From Bacteroides sp. (GTDB lineage: Bacteria; Bacteroidota; Bacteroidia; Bacteroidales; SM23-62), in assembly GCA_030592145.1 (NCBI GenBank), contig JAUVKJ010000139.1, forward strand, positions 1 through 5,560: 5,560 bases of DNA, in the 5' to 3' direction. Shown here in pieces: positions 1 through 5,560 of the stretch (the stretch's first letter is position 1; every line of letters starts with the position of its first letter). Under the pieces are notes generated by a model. It did not search any database. It saw only the letters and a program-made list of their open reading frames with translations, and was not told where the DNA came from. A program made the translations under genes and the position numbers.

Positions 1-674
1 AAGAAACCATCCAGAAAGCCGAATTTGATGACATAATCGCGAAACATCCTCCACATGGGATGAAAAATCATGTTAAACCAGGACGCCCTCTTCCCGGCCT
101 TAAAAAAAGATTTTGCCGCGATGTCTGAAAATTTGTTGATCTGCTCGATATGCTGGTAAATGCTGTAATAGGAATAGTGAAGCAGGTCGCCTTTGAGTAA
201 CTTCCGGCTGCTTCCCCTTTCAAGGACAAAAAAATCATGCGGGTTCATGCCTCCCCACTCTCCCTTCCTGCTGTCCCAGAGCCTTAGTTTCCTTGACGGA
301 TACCAGCTTGAGTGCCGGATCCACTTGCCGCAATAGTTGGTCAGCCGGTTAAAATAATACCCGTCGTATTCTAAGTTCTCTTTTACCTCCCGGATGGATC
401 TTCTCAGCCTGTTACTCAATAACTCGTCCGCGTCAAGAGAAAGGATGTGGGGGTATTTGGCCTGGGTAATGGCCCAGTTTTTTTGCTCTATATGTCCCTC
501 GAAGGGATGAGGAATAAACCGGGCACCATATTTTTTACAGATCTTTTCCGTGTCATCGGTAGAATAAGAATCCACCACCACGATATCATCTGCGATATCC
601 TTAACCGAATCCAGGCATCTCCCAATATTTTTCTCCTCGTTGTAGGTTATTATAACTACGGAAATTTTCGTCAT
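1..674 (-). CDS. Family-2 glycosyltransferase, WaaE/KdtX-like (3' end outside window)
   Basis: Transfers a sugar from an activated nucleotide donor, probably at the cytoplasmic face of the inner membrane for LPS core or another surface glycan. The 224 visible codons start at the ATG complementary to 672-674. Residues 4-24 form the first Rossmann strand and helix of a GT-A fold (SVVIITYNEEKNIGRCLDSV). VDSYSTDDT (34-42) is the nucleotide-binding turn, and SLDADE (79-84) carries the metal-binding DxD-like motif. WGGMNPHDF (140-148) and the His/Trp-rich tail near 205-208 fit the beta-1,4-glucosyltransferase branch that includes WaaE/KdtX. Relatives are about 250 residues, so roughly 25-30 C-terminal residues are probably missing. 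There is no Shine-Dalgarno. The start lies 15 bp after the murF-alr stop, so it is probably the third gene of that operon. Family assignment is firm; donor and acceptor cannot be read from sequence. Confidence 0.9.
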   Translation of the reverse strand, partial: MTKISVVIITYNEEKNIGRCLDSVKDIADDIVVVDSYSTDDTEKICKKYGARFIPHPFEGHIEQKNWAITQAKYPHILSLDADELLSNRLRRSIREVKENLEYDGYYFNRLTNYCGKWIRHSSWYPSRKLRLWDSRKGEWGGMNPHDFFVLERGSSRKLLKGDLLHYSYYSIYQHIEQINKFSDIAAKSFFKAGKRASWFNMIFHPMWRMFRDYVIKFGFLDGF

Positions 675-689
675 GCTTTCTGTTGCTTT

Positions 690-3146
690 TTATTCCTTAA
701 AATACACTCTTTTTACACGTTCCGAGAGTCCGGCAAGCACCTCGTAGGGAATGGTTCCCAGCTTTTCAGCCAGGTCCGATACGGGTTTTTGCTTACCAAA
801 AATCAGGACCTCATCCCCTTCCCTGGCATCTGTTCCGCTCAGGTCGATCATGCACATGTCCATGCAAATATTCCCCAGTACGGGTGCTTCCTTCCCCTTT
901 ACAAGAAAGGATACCCCTCTTCTTCCCAGGTCCCTTCTCAACCCATCCGCATACCCGACCGGAACAACACCAAGGCTGAGATCCTTTTTTGCAATATAAT
1001 TCCTTCCATAACCAACGGATTCTCCTTTACAAACGGGTTTTATCTGTGAAATGATGCTTTTCAGCGAACTTACCGCCTGCAATCGATTGCCGGCATCCGT
1101 ACTGATCCCGTACAATCCGATGCCGAGCCTGACCATGTCAAAGCATGCCTCCGGAAATCTCTCGATCCCGGCTGAATTGAGAATATGCCTGAGAATGTCA
1201 CCCGGAAAGCGGGCCATGATCTTTTGGCTCATCCTCTCAAAGATACTGATCTGCTCACGCGTATATGTGTCATGCCCGGCCTGGTCCGACGCCCCAAGAT
1301 GGGAGAATACAGAGCAGATATTCAGATTGGGGTGATTTTGCGAAACTTCAAACAGTTGCTCCAGTTCATCCTCCCTGAAACCCAGGCGGTTCATCCCGGT
1401 TTCGAGTTTCAGGTGTATGGGAAATAAATCCAGGTTTCTTTTTTCCAGCGCCGAAAGGAAAGTAAAAAGGCTCCTGAAGTTATAGATTTCCGGTTCCAGA
1501 TGATGGTCTATCATCAGATCAAATCCGGAGACTTCGGGGTTCATTACCATAATTGGCAGGTGGATACCCGCCTCCCTGAGGATGATCCCCTCATCAACAT
1601 AAGCTACACAGAGATAATCCACCCTCTGGTACTGCAGGGCATTGGCGATCTCACTTGATCCGCTCCCATAGGAAAACGCCTTTACCATGACCATGACCTT
1701 TGCCTTTGTTATTGATCGGAACACATTGAGGTTGTGGATCATGGCATTCAGATCTATCTCCAGGATGGTCCGGTGGTTCTTCTCCTGCAAACGATGTGTG
1801 ATCTTTTCAAAGGCAAATACGCGGGCTCCCTTAATGAGAATGGCTTCATTCCTGAATTCAAGAGTATGAAGGGAGGAAAGAAAATCCGAAGTGGAAGCAT
1901 AAAACATGGTTCCGGAAGGGAACTGCCTGCGCTGGCTTAACAGGTCCGGTCCGATGCCTATGAAGCGGTCTGTATTCATTTTTCTCAGTATGTCCGCCAC
2001 CTCGGCGTACAGATCTGCATTCTCCTTGCCTGTTTGCATGATATCAGATAGAATGAGGGTTTTAACCGCATGCTGGTTCTGCTGGTTAAGGTAATCCAGG
2101 GCGATCGAGAGGGAAATCAGGTCTGAATTGTAGGTATCGTTGATCAGGGTGCAGGCATTCATGCCCTTCACCATCTCCATTCTCATGGCAACCGGGTTCA
2201 GGTCAGCGATCCTTGACTGGATTACCAGGGGAGGATACTCCAGTAAAAGCATCAGGGCAATAACATGTATAGCATTCTCAATGGAAGCCTTATCCCGGAA
2301 CGGAAGGCTGGTCTCCATCTGTACATCCCCGTACCGGATTCCGAGCAGTGCCTCTTCCTTATCTGTATCAAGAACCTTTACCCGGATGTCGCCTTCGTTC
2401 TCAAAGGACCAGGTGAACAGCCTTTTACCCGGAAATTCCTTCCTCACCAGACGATCTACTTCTCTTTGATCCCGGTAATAGATCAGTGTATCACATTCAC
2501 GGAAAAGCTTGATCTTCTCCAGAATCTTTTGCTCCCGGTCCCTGAATCCCTCCTGGTGGGCATCTCCTATATTGGTGAAAATGCCAAGGGTCGGCCGTAT
2601 GATCCCCTGCAGCTTCTCCATTTCTCCCGGGCGGGAGATCCCTGCTTCAAATATGGCCGTTTCCGTATCTCCCTCCAGCAGGAGGACAGACAGGGGAACT
2701 CCTACCTGTGAATTATAGCTTTTAGGACTCCTGACCACCTGGCTGCCGGGAGAGAGTACCTGGTGTACCCATTCCTTGACAATGGTTTTCCCGTTGCTGC
2801 CTGTAATGCCAATGACCCTGGCCTTATGTCCATTACGATGAAAAGCTGCCAGGCCCTGCAAGGCCTTCAGCGGATTATCCACAAGTATAAAACAGGCCCC
2901 GGAGACCCGAATCCTTTCCTTCGTTGGGAGTTCCTGTACCATAAATGCCCGGATGCCGCGGTCAAGTAAGCCGGGGACGAACCTGTGGCCGTCGTGGCGT
3001 TCGCCTCGTATGGCAACAAAGAGAATGCCCCCGGGCTCGTAGATTGTCCTGCTGTCAATGCTGATCCGGGTGATCTCTTCCCGGGCAGATCCGAAAATAT
3101 CTCCCCCGGTTATTTCAGCAATTTTCTGCAGGGTATATCCTTTCAC
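690..3146 (-). CDS. murF-alr: Fused MurF (D-alanyl-D-alanine-adding enzyme) and alanine racemase
   Basis: Cytoplasmic bifunctional peptidoglycan enzyme. The MurF half joins D-Ala-D-Ala to UDP-MurNAc-tripeptide using ATP; the racemase half makes D-Ala from L-Ala with PLP. Numbering from the GTG start (818 aa): N-terminal Mur ligase domain about 1-90; ATP P-loop GITGSNGKT 113-121; FEAGIS near 166-171; TNIGDAHQEGF 191-201; C-terminal ligase domain with NDTYNSD 336-342. The racemase begins near 455 with RTILEIDLNAMIHNL. The PLP lysine is K489 in VMVKAFSYGSG, the PLP-contacting arginine is R673 in VRLGIGLYG, and the second catalytic base is Y732 in VGYADG. No key residue is missing and both halves look intact. 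The frame extends 12 codons further, to a TTG at 3182 (830 aa), and is blocked by TAG just beyond it. I prefer GTG at 3144-3146 because MKGYTLQKIAEITGG resembles the usual MurF amino end. Neither start has a good ribosome binding site. It follows tdk and precedes a glycosyltransferase. Confidence 0.96.
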   Translation of the reverse strand: MKGYTLQKIAEITGGDIFGSAREEITRISIDSRTIYEPGGILFVAIRGERHDGHRFVPGLLDRGIRAFMVQELPTKERIRVSGACFILVDNPLKALQGLAAFHRNGHKARVIGITGSNGKTIVKEWVHQVLSPGSQVVRSPKSYNSQVGVPLSVLLLEGDTETAIFEAGISRPGEMEKLQGIIRPTLGIFTNIGDAHQEGFRDREQKILEKIKLFRECDTLIYYRDQREVDRLVRKEFPGKRLFTWSFENEGDIRVKVLDTDKEEALLGIRYGDVQMETSLPFRDKASIENAIHVIALMLLLEYPPLVIQSRIADLNPVAMRMEMVKGMNACTLINDTYNSDLISLSIALDYLNQQNQHAVKTLILSDIMQTGKENADLYAEVADILRKMNTDRFIGIGPDLLSQRRQFPSGTMFYASTSDFLSSLHTLEFRNEAILIKGARVFAFEKITHRLQEKNHRTILEIDLNAMIHNLNVFRSITKAKVMVMVKAFSYGSGSSEIANALQYQRVDYLCVAYVDEGIILREAGIHLPIMVMNPEVSGFDLMIDHHLEPEIYNFRSLFTFLSALEKRNLDLFPIHLKLETGMNRLGFREDELEQLFEVSQNHPNLNICSVFSHLGASDQAGHDTYTREQISIFERMSQKIMARFPGDILRHILNSAGIERFPEACFDMVRLGIGLYGISTDAGNRLQAVSSLKSIISQIKPVCKGESVGYGRNYIAKKDLSLGVVPVGYADGLRRDLGRRGVSFLVKGKEAPVLGNICMDMCMIDLSGTDAREGDEVLIFGKQKPVSDLAEKLGTIPYEVLAGLSERVKRVYFKE

Positions 3147-3213
3147 AAGTAAATACTTTAGTTGTTTATTGGTCTTATGCAACTTCTACGTTTCATCTTA
3201 CGAATTCCTGGCC

Positions 3214-3792
3214 TTACTCTGACAGGGCCGCCCTGTAGCATTTCCTGCAAAGCGGCTCGTACAGGTCCATCTCTCCCAGCAGAACCAGTTTATCAGTCTT
3301 CATTTTGCGGTGCGTATGGTGTGCAATATTACCGCATCTCACACAGATGGCATGAACCTTGGTTACAAATTCAGCCGTTGCGATCAACCCGGGCATGGGA
3401 CCGAAGGGCCGGCCCCGGAAATCCATATCGAGTCCGGCGACAATCACCCTGGTTCCTCCATTGGCCAGTGTATTACATACCTCTATGAGTCCCATGTCAA
3501 AAAACTGTGCTTCATCCACTCCGACCACATCCACTTCGCTCGACATGAGAAGGATGTTGCCGGCTGTTGTCACCGGGGTCGACATGATGGCATTCTCGTC
3601 GTGAGAGATGACTTCATCTTCAGAATACCGGGTGTCGAGTTGGGGCTTGAATATCTCCACATGCTGCATGGCGATCGTGGCCCGTTTCAGGCGCCGGATC
3701 AGCTCTTCGGTTTTCCCGGAAAACATGGATCCTGTAATCACCTCGATCCATCCTCTTTTTTCAGACTTATTTGAAGGACTCTCAATAAACAT
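3214..3792 (-). CDS. tdk: Thymidine kinase (type II, zinc-containing)
   Basis: Phosphorylates thymidine to dTMP with ATP in the cytoplasmic salvage pathway. From the ATG at 3790-3792 the protein is 192 aa, the usual length for the tetrameric TK1-like family. Visible features: Walker A GSMFSGKT (21-28); Walker B and catalytic glutamate in VDEAQFF (92-98, catalytic E94); and a structural zinc site from two pairs, CVRC (150-153) and CRKC (182-185), with the lasso loop between them. The open frame runs 35 codons further upstream to a TTG at 3897. I reject that longer start: the amino end [19 protein letters not shown] is family-like, whereas the extra stretch is not, and its coding would begin upstream of the predicted transcription start. 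No Shine-Dalgarno precedes the ATG. It is the first gene of the leftward tdk, murF-alr, glycosyltransferase run. It is divergent from the 218-aa gene next to rsmI. Confidence 0.96.
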   Translation of the reverse strand: MFIESPSNKSEKRGWIEVITGSMFSGKTEELIRRLKRATIAMQHVEIFKPQLDTRYSEDEVISHDENAIMSTPVTTAGNILLMSSEVDVVGVDEAQFFDMGLIEVCNTLANGGTRVIVAGLDMDFRGRPFGPMPGLIATAEFVTKVHAICVRCGNIAHHTHRKMKTDKLVLLGEMDLYEPLCRKCYRAALSE

Positions 3793-3863
3793 CAGGTAAG
3801 AAAATCGTATTTTTATCGTTACTTTTACAACGAACAGGAAGTGTTGAAGATTCCTTACAGGAG

Positions 3864-3898
3864 CAAATTTAATCTTTTTCGAGAGTAAAATTACCAAA
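3864..3898 (-). promoter_or_regulatory. Bacteroidetes-type promoter for tdk and the leftward operon
   Basis: Read on the minus strand, TTTG (3895-3898) is followed after 23 bases by TAAATTTG (3864-3871). This matches all six fixed positions of TAnnTTTG, the -7 element used by the primary sigma factor of Bacteroidetes, with a -33 TTTG at the long end of the accepted spacing. Transcription would begin near 3857-3859, giving a leader of about 65 nt before the tdk ATG. The match is seen directly; use in the cell is inferred. Confidence 0.65.
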
Positions 3899-3900
3899 TG

Positions 3901-3918
3901 TGAACAGTATGCTGTTCA
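3901..3918. promoter_or_regulatory. 18-bp inverted repeat in the divergent promoter region (candidate operator)
   Basis: The sequence TGAACAGTATGCTGTTCA has perfect 7-bp arms (3901-3907 and 3912-3918) around a 4-bp centre. It sits 2 bp beyond the -33 element of the tdk promoter and ends 13 bp before the ATG of the rightward gene, so a bound dimer could affect both directions. As RNA in the rightward transcript it could also form a 7-bp hairpin just before the start codon. A further half-site, GAACAG, occurs at 3832-3837 in the tdk leader. The regulator is unknown. Confidence 0.4.
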
Positions 3919-3931
3919 AAACCCGTATTTA

Positions 3932-4588
3932 ATGGAACAGAAGATCAAAAAGATTATCAGACAGGTTGGAGATATCGGTGAGAAGATCAGCCGGCTGCAG
4001 GTGGAAAAGCCCCTTCCGTCAATTGAGATAGATATTATACTCGGGAAGATCCGGGCACTGTATGAAAAGGTGGGGGATCTTCAGTTGGAGACAAGCATCC
4101 CGGACAGGGAAAAACTTCCTGAAACCAAAGACCGGGAGGCGGAAACCTCCCCCGGGAATATTCCCGCAGCAGCGACTGCCACCGGGCAGGAACAAACGGC
4201 TGAAACCACTGCCAACGTGAAGAAAGCCGGAAAACCATCAGAACAAGCCATTCTGGCGGACAAATACCAGGGAGAAAAAAAATTCATAAACGAAAGCCTT
4301 ACAGAAAGCGGGAGAAAAGCGGACATAAGCAGCAAGATCAAGTCCAAACCCATCCGTAACATCAGCTCTGCACTCGGCATTAACGACCGGTTCAAGCTGA
4401 TTAACGATCTCTTTAACGGGGACAGGGACAGCTACCAGAATGCCATCAACATACTCGATGGGGCTTCCAACTTTAATGAGGCCTTTAACTACATAACCTC
4501 GTCCTTTGACTGGGATATGGAAGAAGAATCTGTTCAGATGCTCCTGGAACTGGTCAGGCGGAAGTTTATTGTAAACCAGGATGAGTAA
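3932..4588 (+). CDS. Conserved Bacteroidetes protein of unknown function, upstream of and overlapping rsmI
   Basis: No function can be assigned. The 218-aa product has three visible parts. Residues 1-53 are charged and helical, probably a short coiled coil, and include IEIDIILGKIRALYEKV (31-47). Residues about 54-105 form a low-complexity Glu/Thr/Ala/Lys/Pro linker that looks disordered. From about 106 a conserved-looking block begins: ILADKYQGEKKFINESL (107-123), SKPIRNISSALGINDRF (138-154), INDLFNGDR (157-165), then FDWD (192-195) and LLELVRRKF (204-212). I recognise this block from Bacteroidetes hypothetical proteins. There is no signal peptide, membrane segment or nucleotide-binding motif, so it is probably cytoplasmic. 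The ATG at 3932 has no Shine-Dalgarno and follows an AT-rich leader holding an inverted repeat. Its last 8 bases overlap rsmI (ATGAGTAA), implying coupled translation. A link to ribosome or cell-envelope biology is only a guess from neighbours. Confidence 0.9.
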   Translation: MEQKIKKIIRQVGDIGEKISRLQVEKPLPSIEIDIILGKIRALYEKVGDLQLETSIPDREKLPETKDREAETSPGNIPAAATATGQEQTAETTANVKKAGKPSEQAILADKYQGEKKFINESLTESGRKADISSKIKSKPIRNISSALGINDRFKLINDLFNGDRDSYQNAINILDGASNFNEAFNYITSSFDWDMEEESVQMLLELVRRKFIVNQDE

Positions 4589-5252
4589 ACTGTTCATCGT
4601 TCCAACACCTGTCGGAAACCTGGAAGATATTACCTACAGGGCCGTAAGGGTATTGGAGGAGGTAGACCTTATCCTTGCTGAAGATACACGAAAAACAGGC
4701 ATACTGTTAAAACGCTACAAGCTGGTAAAAAAGACGCTCTCCCATCATAAATTCAACGAGCATAAATTTCTTGCTTCCCTGACCTCGAGGATCATGCAGG
4801 GAGAAAGCATTGCACTTGTATCTGAAGCCGGTACGCCCGGCATTTCCGATCCGGGGTACCTGCTGATAAGAGAATGCCTGAGAAACCGGATTGAGGTGGA
4901 AGCCCTTCCCGGTCCCACCGCCTTTGTACCCGCCCTTGTTGCCTCCGGATTACCATGTGATCGCTTTTGCTTTGAAGGTTTTCTTCCGCTGAAAAAGGGA
5001 CGGCAGAAAAAACTGGAAGAACTCAGGGAGGAGACACGCACAATGGTTTTCTACGAATCCCCATACCGGATCAAAAAAAGCCTGGAACAATTCGCAGGCC
5101 TTTTCGGAAATGACCGGCCCGCCTGCCTGGCACGCGAACTTACCAAGATTTACGAGGAGTATATCAGGGGCACGCTGAAGGAGATACTGGAACAGGTTCA
5201 GGAGCGTGAAATAAAAGGCGAATGCATCATCCTTGTAGGAGGCAGGTCCTGA
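4581..5252 (+). CDS. rsmI: 16S rRNA (cytidine-1402-2'-O)-methyltransferase
   Basis: Methylates the 2'-OH of C1402 in the decoding centre of 16S rRNA with S-adenosylmethionine, refining start-codon choice and decoding fidelity. The 223-aa product shows the tetrapyrrole-methylase fold: LFIVPTPVGNLEDIT (4-18), AEDTRKTGILL (34-44), the RsmI-type SHHKFNEHK (54-62), the glycine-rich ALVSEAGTPGISDPGY (78-93), ALPGPTAFVPALVASGLP (108-125), FYESPYRI (157-164) and a terminal GECIILVGG. E. coli RsmI is about 286 aa; this one stops after the catalytic domain and lacks the C-terminal helical extension. I take this as the normal compact form, since the end of the fold is complete and ends in a clean TGA. 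The ATG at 4581 lies inside the stop region of the upstream gene (8-bp overlap) and has no well-spaced Shine-Dalgarno, so translation is probably coupled. Confidence 0.96.
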   Translation: MSKLFIVPTPVGNLEDITYRAVRVLEEVDLILAEDTRKTGILLKRYKLVKKTLSHHKFNEHKFLASLTSRIMQGESIALVSEAGTPGISDPGYLLIRECLRNRIEVEALPGPTAFVPALVASGLPCDRFCFEGFLPLKKGRQKKLEELREETRTMVFYESPYRIKKSLEQFAGLFGNDRPACLARELTKIYEEYIRGTLKEILEQVQEREIKGECIILVGGRS

Positions 5253-5411
5253 ACTGTACGTTTTCGAACACCTCCATGCCTCAAAACCGTTCACCTGATC
5301 CGGTTTATTAAATACTCGCTTAATTGTATTCATTTCATTTCCTGAAACTTACAGGGTTTGGCACAATAGATGGGTTCAGTATACCGTACAATCAATAACG
5401 GAGGATGAAAA
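5253..5411 (+). other. Intergenic region between rsmI and the signal-peptide gene
   Basis: This 159-bp stretch has no convincing ORF. It contains a weak 6-bp hairpin (AAACCG 5284-5289, CGGTTT 5301-5306, 11-base loop) with no following T-run, so it is a poor intrinsic terminator. Two partial promoter matches are visible. TTG (5233-5235) and TACGTTTT (5257-5264) are 21 bases apart, in Bacteroidetes style. TTGGCA (5358-5363) and TATACC (5380-5385) are 16 bases apart, nearer the classical sigma-70 style. Neither is strong enough to call. Confidence 0.5.
5400..5404 (+). promoter_or_regulatory. Strong Shine-Dalgarno GGAGG
   Basis: GGAGG lies 7 bases before the ATG at 5412-5414 and fixes that start. 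The nearer ATG at 5405-5407 overlaps the end of the motif too closely and is in another frame. No other start in this window has such a motif, in keeping with the general lack of Shine-Dalgarno sequences in Bacteroidetes. Confidence 0.7.
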
Positions 5412-5560
5412 ATGAAAACAATTGCGAAAACCCTGGCCATCCTGAGTATTTTGCTGACAGGCAGCCTGATGCTGACGGGACAAAAAACCCTGCTTATAAA
5501 GGATACAGAGCCGCTGATGGCATTTGTTCCCGATATTAAAGATGAAGTCGAACTGAGTGC
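5412..5560 (+). CDS. Secreted or periplasmic protein with signal peptide (5' part only)
   Basis: Only the first 49 codons are present, and the product is not recognised. The amino end is a Sec signal peptide: basic n-region (MKTIAK), hydrophobic core about residues 8-21 rich in Leu, Ile and Met, and a small-residue stretch LTGQ at 21-24 where signal peptidase I could cut. There is no cysteine near the cleavage site, so it is not a lipoprotein. The visible mature start, KTLLIKDTEPLMAFVPDI, shows no motif that I can place. It is on the same strand as rsmI but separated by 159 bp, so it probably has its own promoter. The ATG is fixed by GGAGG seven bases upstream. This could be the front of an envelope enzyme or surface protein; the window does not say which. 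Confidence 0.8.
   Translation, partial: MKTIAKTLAILSILLTGSLMLTGQKTLLIKDTEPLMAFVPDIKDEVELS

Noticed and set aside
447..1049. 200-aa plus-strand open frame, and other long plus-strand frames opposite murF-alr and tdk
   Set aside because: They lie antisense to genes with clear family motifs, have no recognisable domains and no ribosome binding context, and follow from the codon pattern of the real strand.
3844..3877. Possible rightward promoter TTG-N23-TAATCTTT for the 218-aa gene
   Set aside because: Only part of TAnnTTTG matches (two fixed positions are wrong), so I could not call a promoter for this gene.
3793..3897. 35-codon amino-terminal extension of tdk from TTG at 3897
   Set aside because: The extension covers the predicted promoter and would start upstream of the transcript; the ATG at 3792 gives the usual length and amino end.
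4153..4166. Perfect 14-bp palindrome CGGGAATATTCCCG
   Set aside because: It lies within the low-complexity linker coding sequence of the 218-aa gene, far from any promoter, and is probably chance.
4238..4597. 119-aa minus-strand open frame opposite the 218-aa gene and the start of rsmI
   Set aside because: It is antisense to two coupled genes and has no motif. The plus-strand reading has a conserved-looking C-terminal block and a clean coupled junction to rsmI.
5284..5306. Intrinsic terminator after rsmI
   Set aside because: The stem is only 6 bp with an 11-base loop and no T-run follows, so it does not meet the pattern.
1..5560. CRISPR array, tRNA, insertion sequence, toxin-antitoxin or phage-defence genes
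   Set aside because: No repeat-spacer pattern, cloverleaf, transposase motif or defence-type domain was seen; the genes are housekeeping apart from two unknowns.

Overview
The window looks like ordinary chromosome from a Bacteroidetes (Bacteroidota) bacterium of intermediate GC. Three things point there. MurF and alanine racemase are fused in one polypeptide, an arrangement typical of the phylum. Shine-Dalgarno sequences are mostly missing, and the one clear promoter has the Bacteroidetes form TTTG / TAnnTTTG instead of the TTGACA / TATAAT form. The small protein upstream of rsmI carries a C-terminal motif block I associate with Bacteroidetes hypothetical proteins. I see no rRNA, tRNA, CRISPR array, insertion sequence, phage gene or defence-system gene.

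Left half (1-3792), minus strand, read right to left: tdk (thymidine kinase), murF-alr (bifunctional D-Ala-D-Ala ligase / alanine racemase), then a family-2 glycosyltransferase of the WaaE/KdtX type that runs off the left edge. The gaps are short (67 or 31 bp depending on the murF start, then 15 bp), all genes share a strand, and one good promoter lies upstream of tdk, so this is probably an operon. It joins thymidine salvage to peptidoglycan precursor synthesis (making D-Ala and attaching D-Ala-D-Ala) and to a glycosyl transfer step probably in cell-surface polysaccharide or LPS core.

Centre (3793-3931): a 139-bp divergent intergenic region. It holds the tdk promoter and an 18-bp inverted repeat, TGAACAG-N4-CTGTTCA, which lies 13 bp before the start codon of the rightward gene and just upstream of the -33 element of the tdk promoter. 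It is a candidate operator and the most interesting non-coding signal here.

Right half (3932-5560), plus strand: a 218-aa conserved protein of unknown function overlaps rsmI (16S rRNA C1402 2'-O-methyltransferase) by 8 bp, implying translational coupling. After a 159-bp gap comes the first 49 codons of a secreted protein with a signal peptide and an unusually good Shine-Dalgarno.

I found no convincing new biological system. The points most worth a second look are the divergent-promoter palindrome, the unknown protein coupled to rsmI, and the non-ATG or revised starts of murF-alr and tdk.
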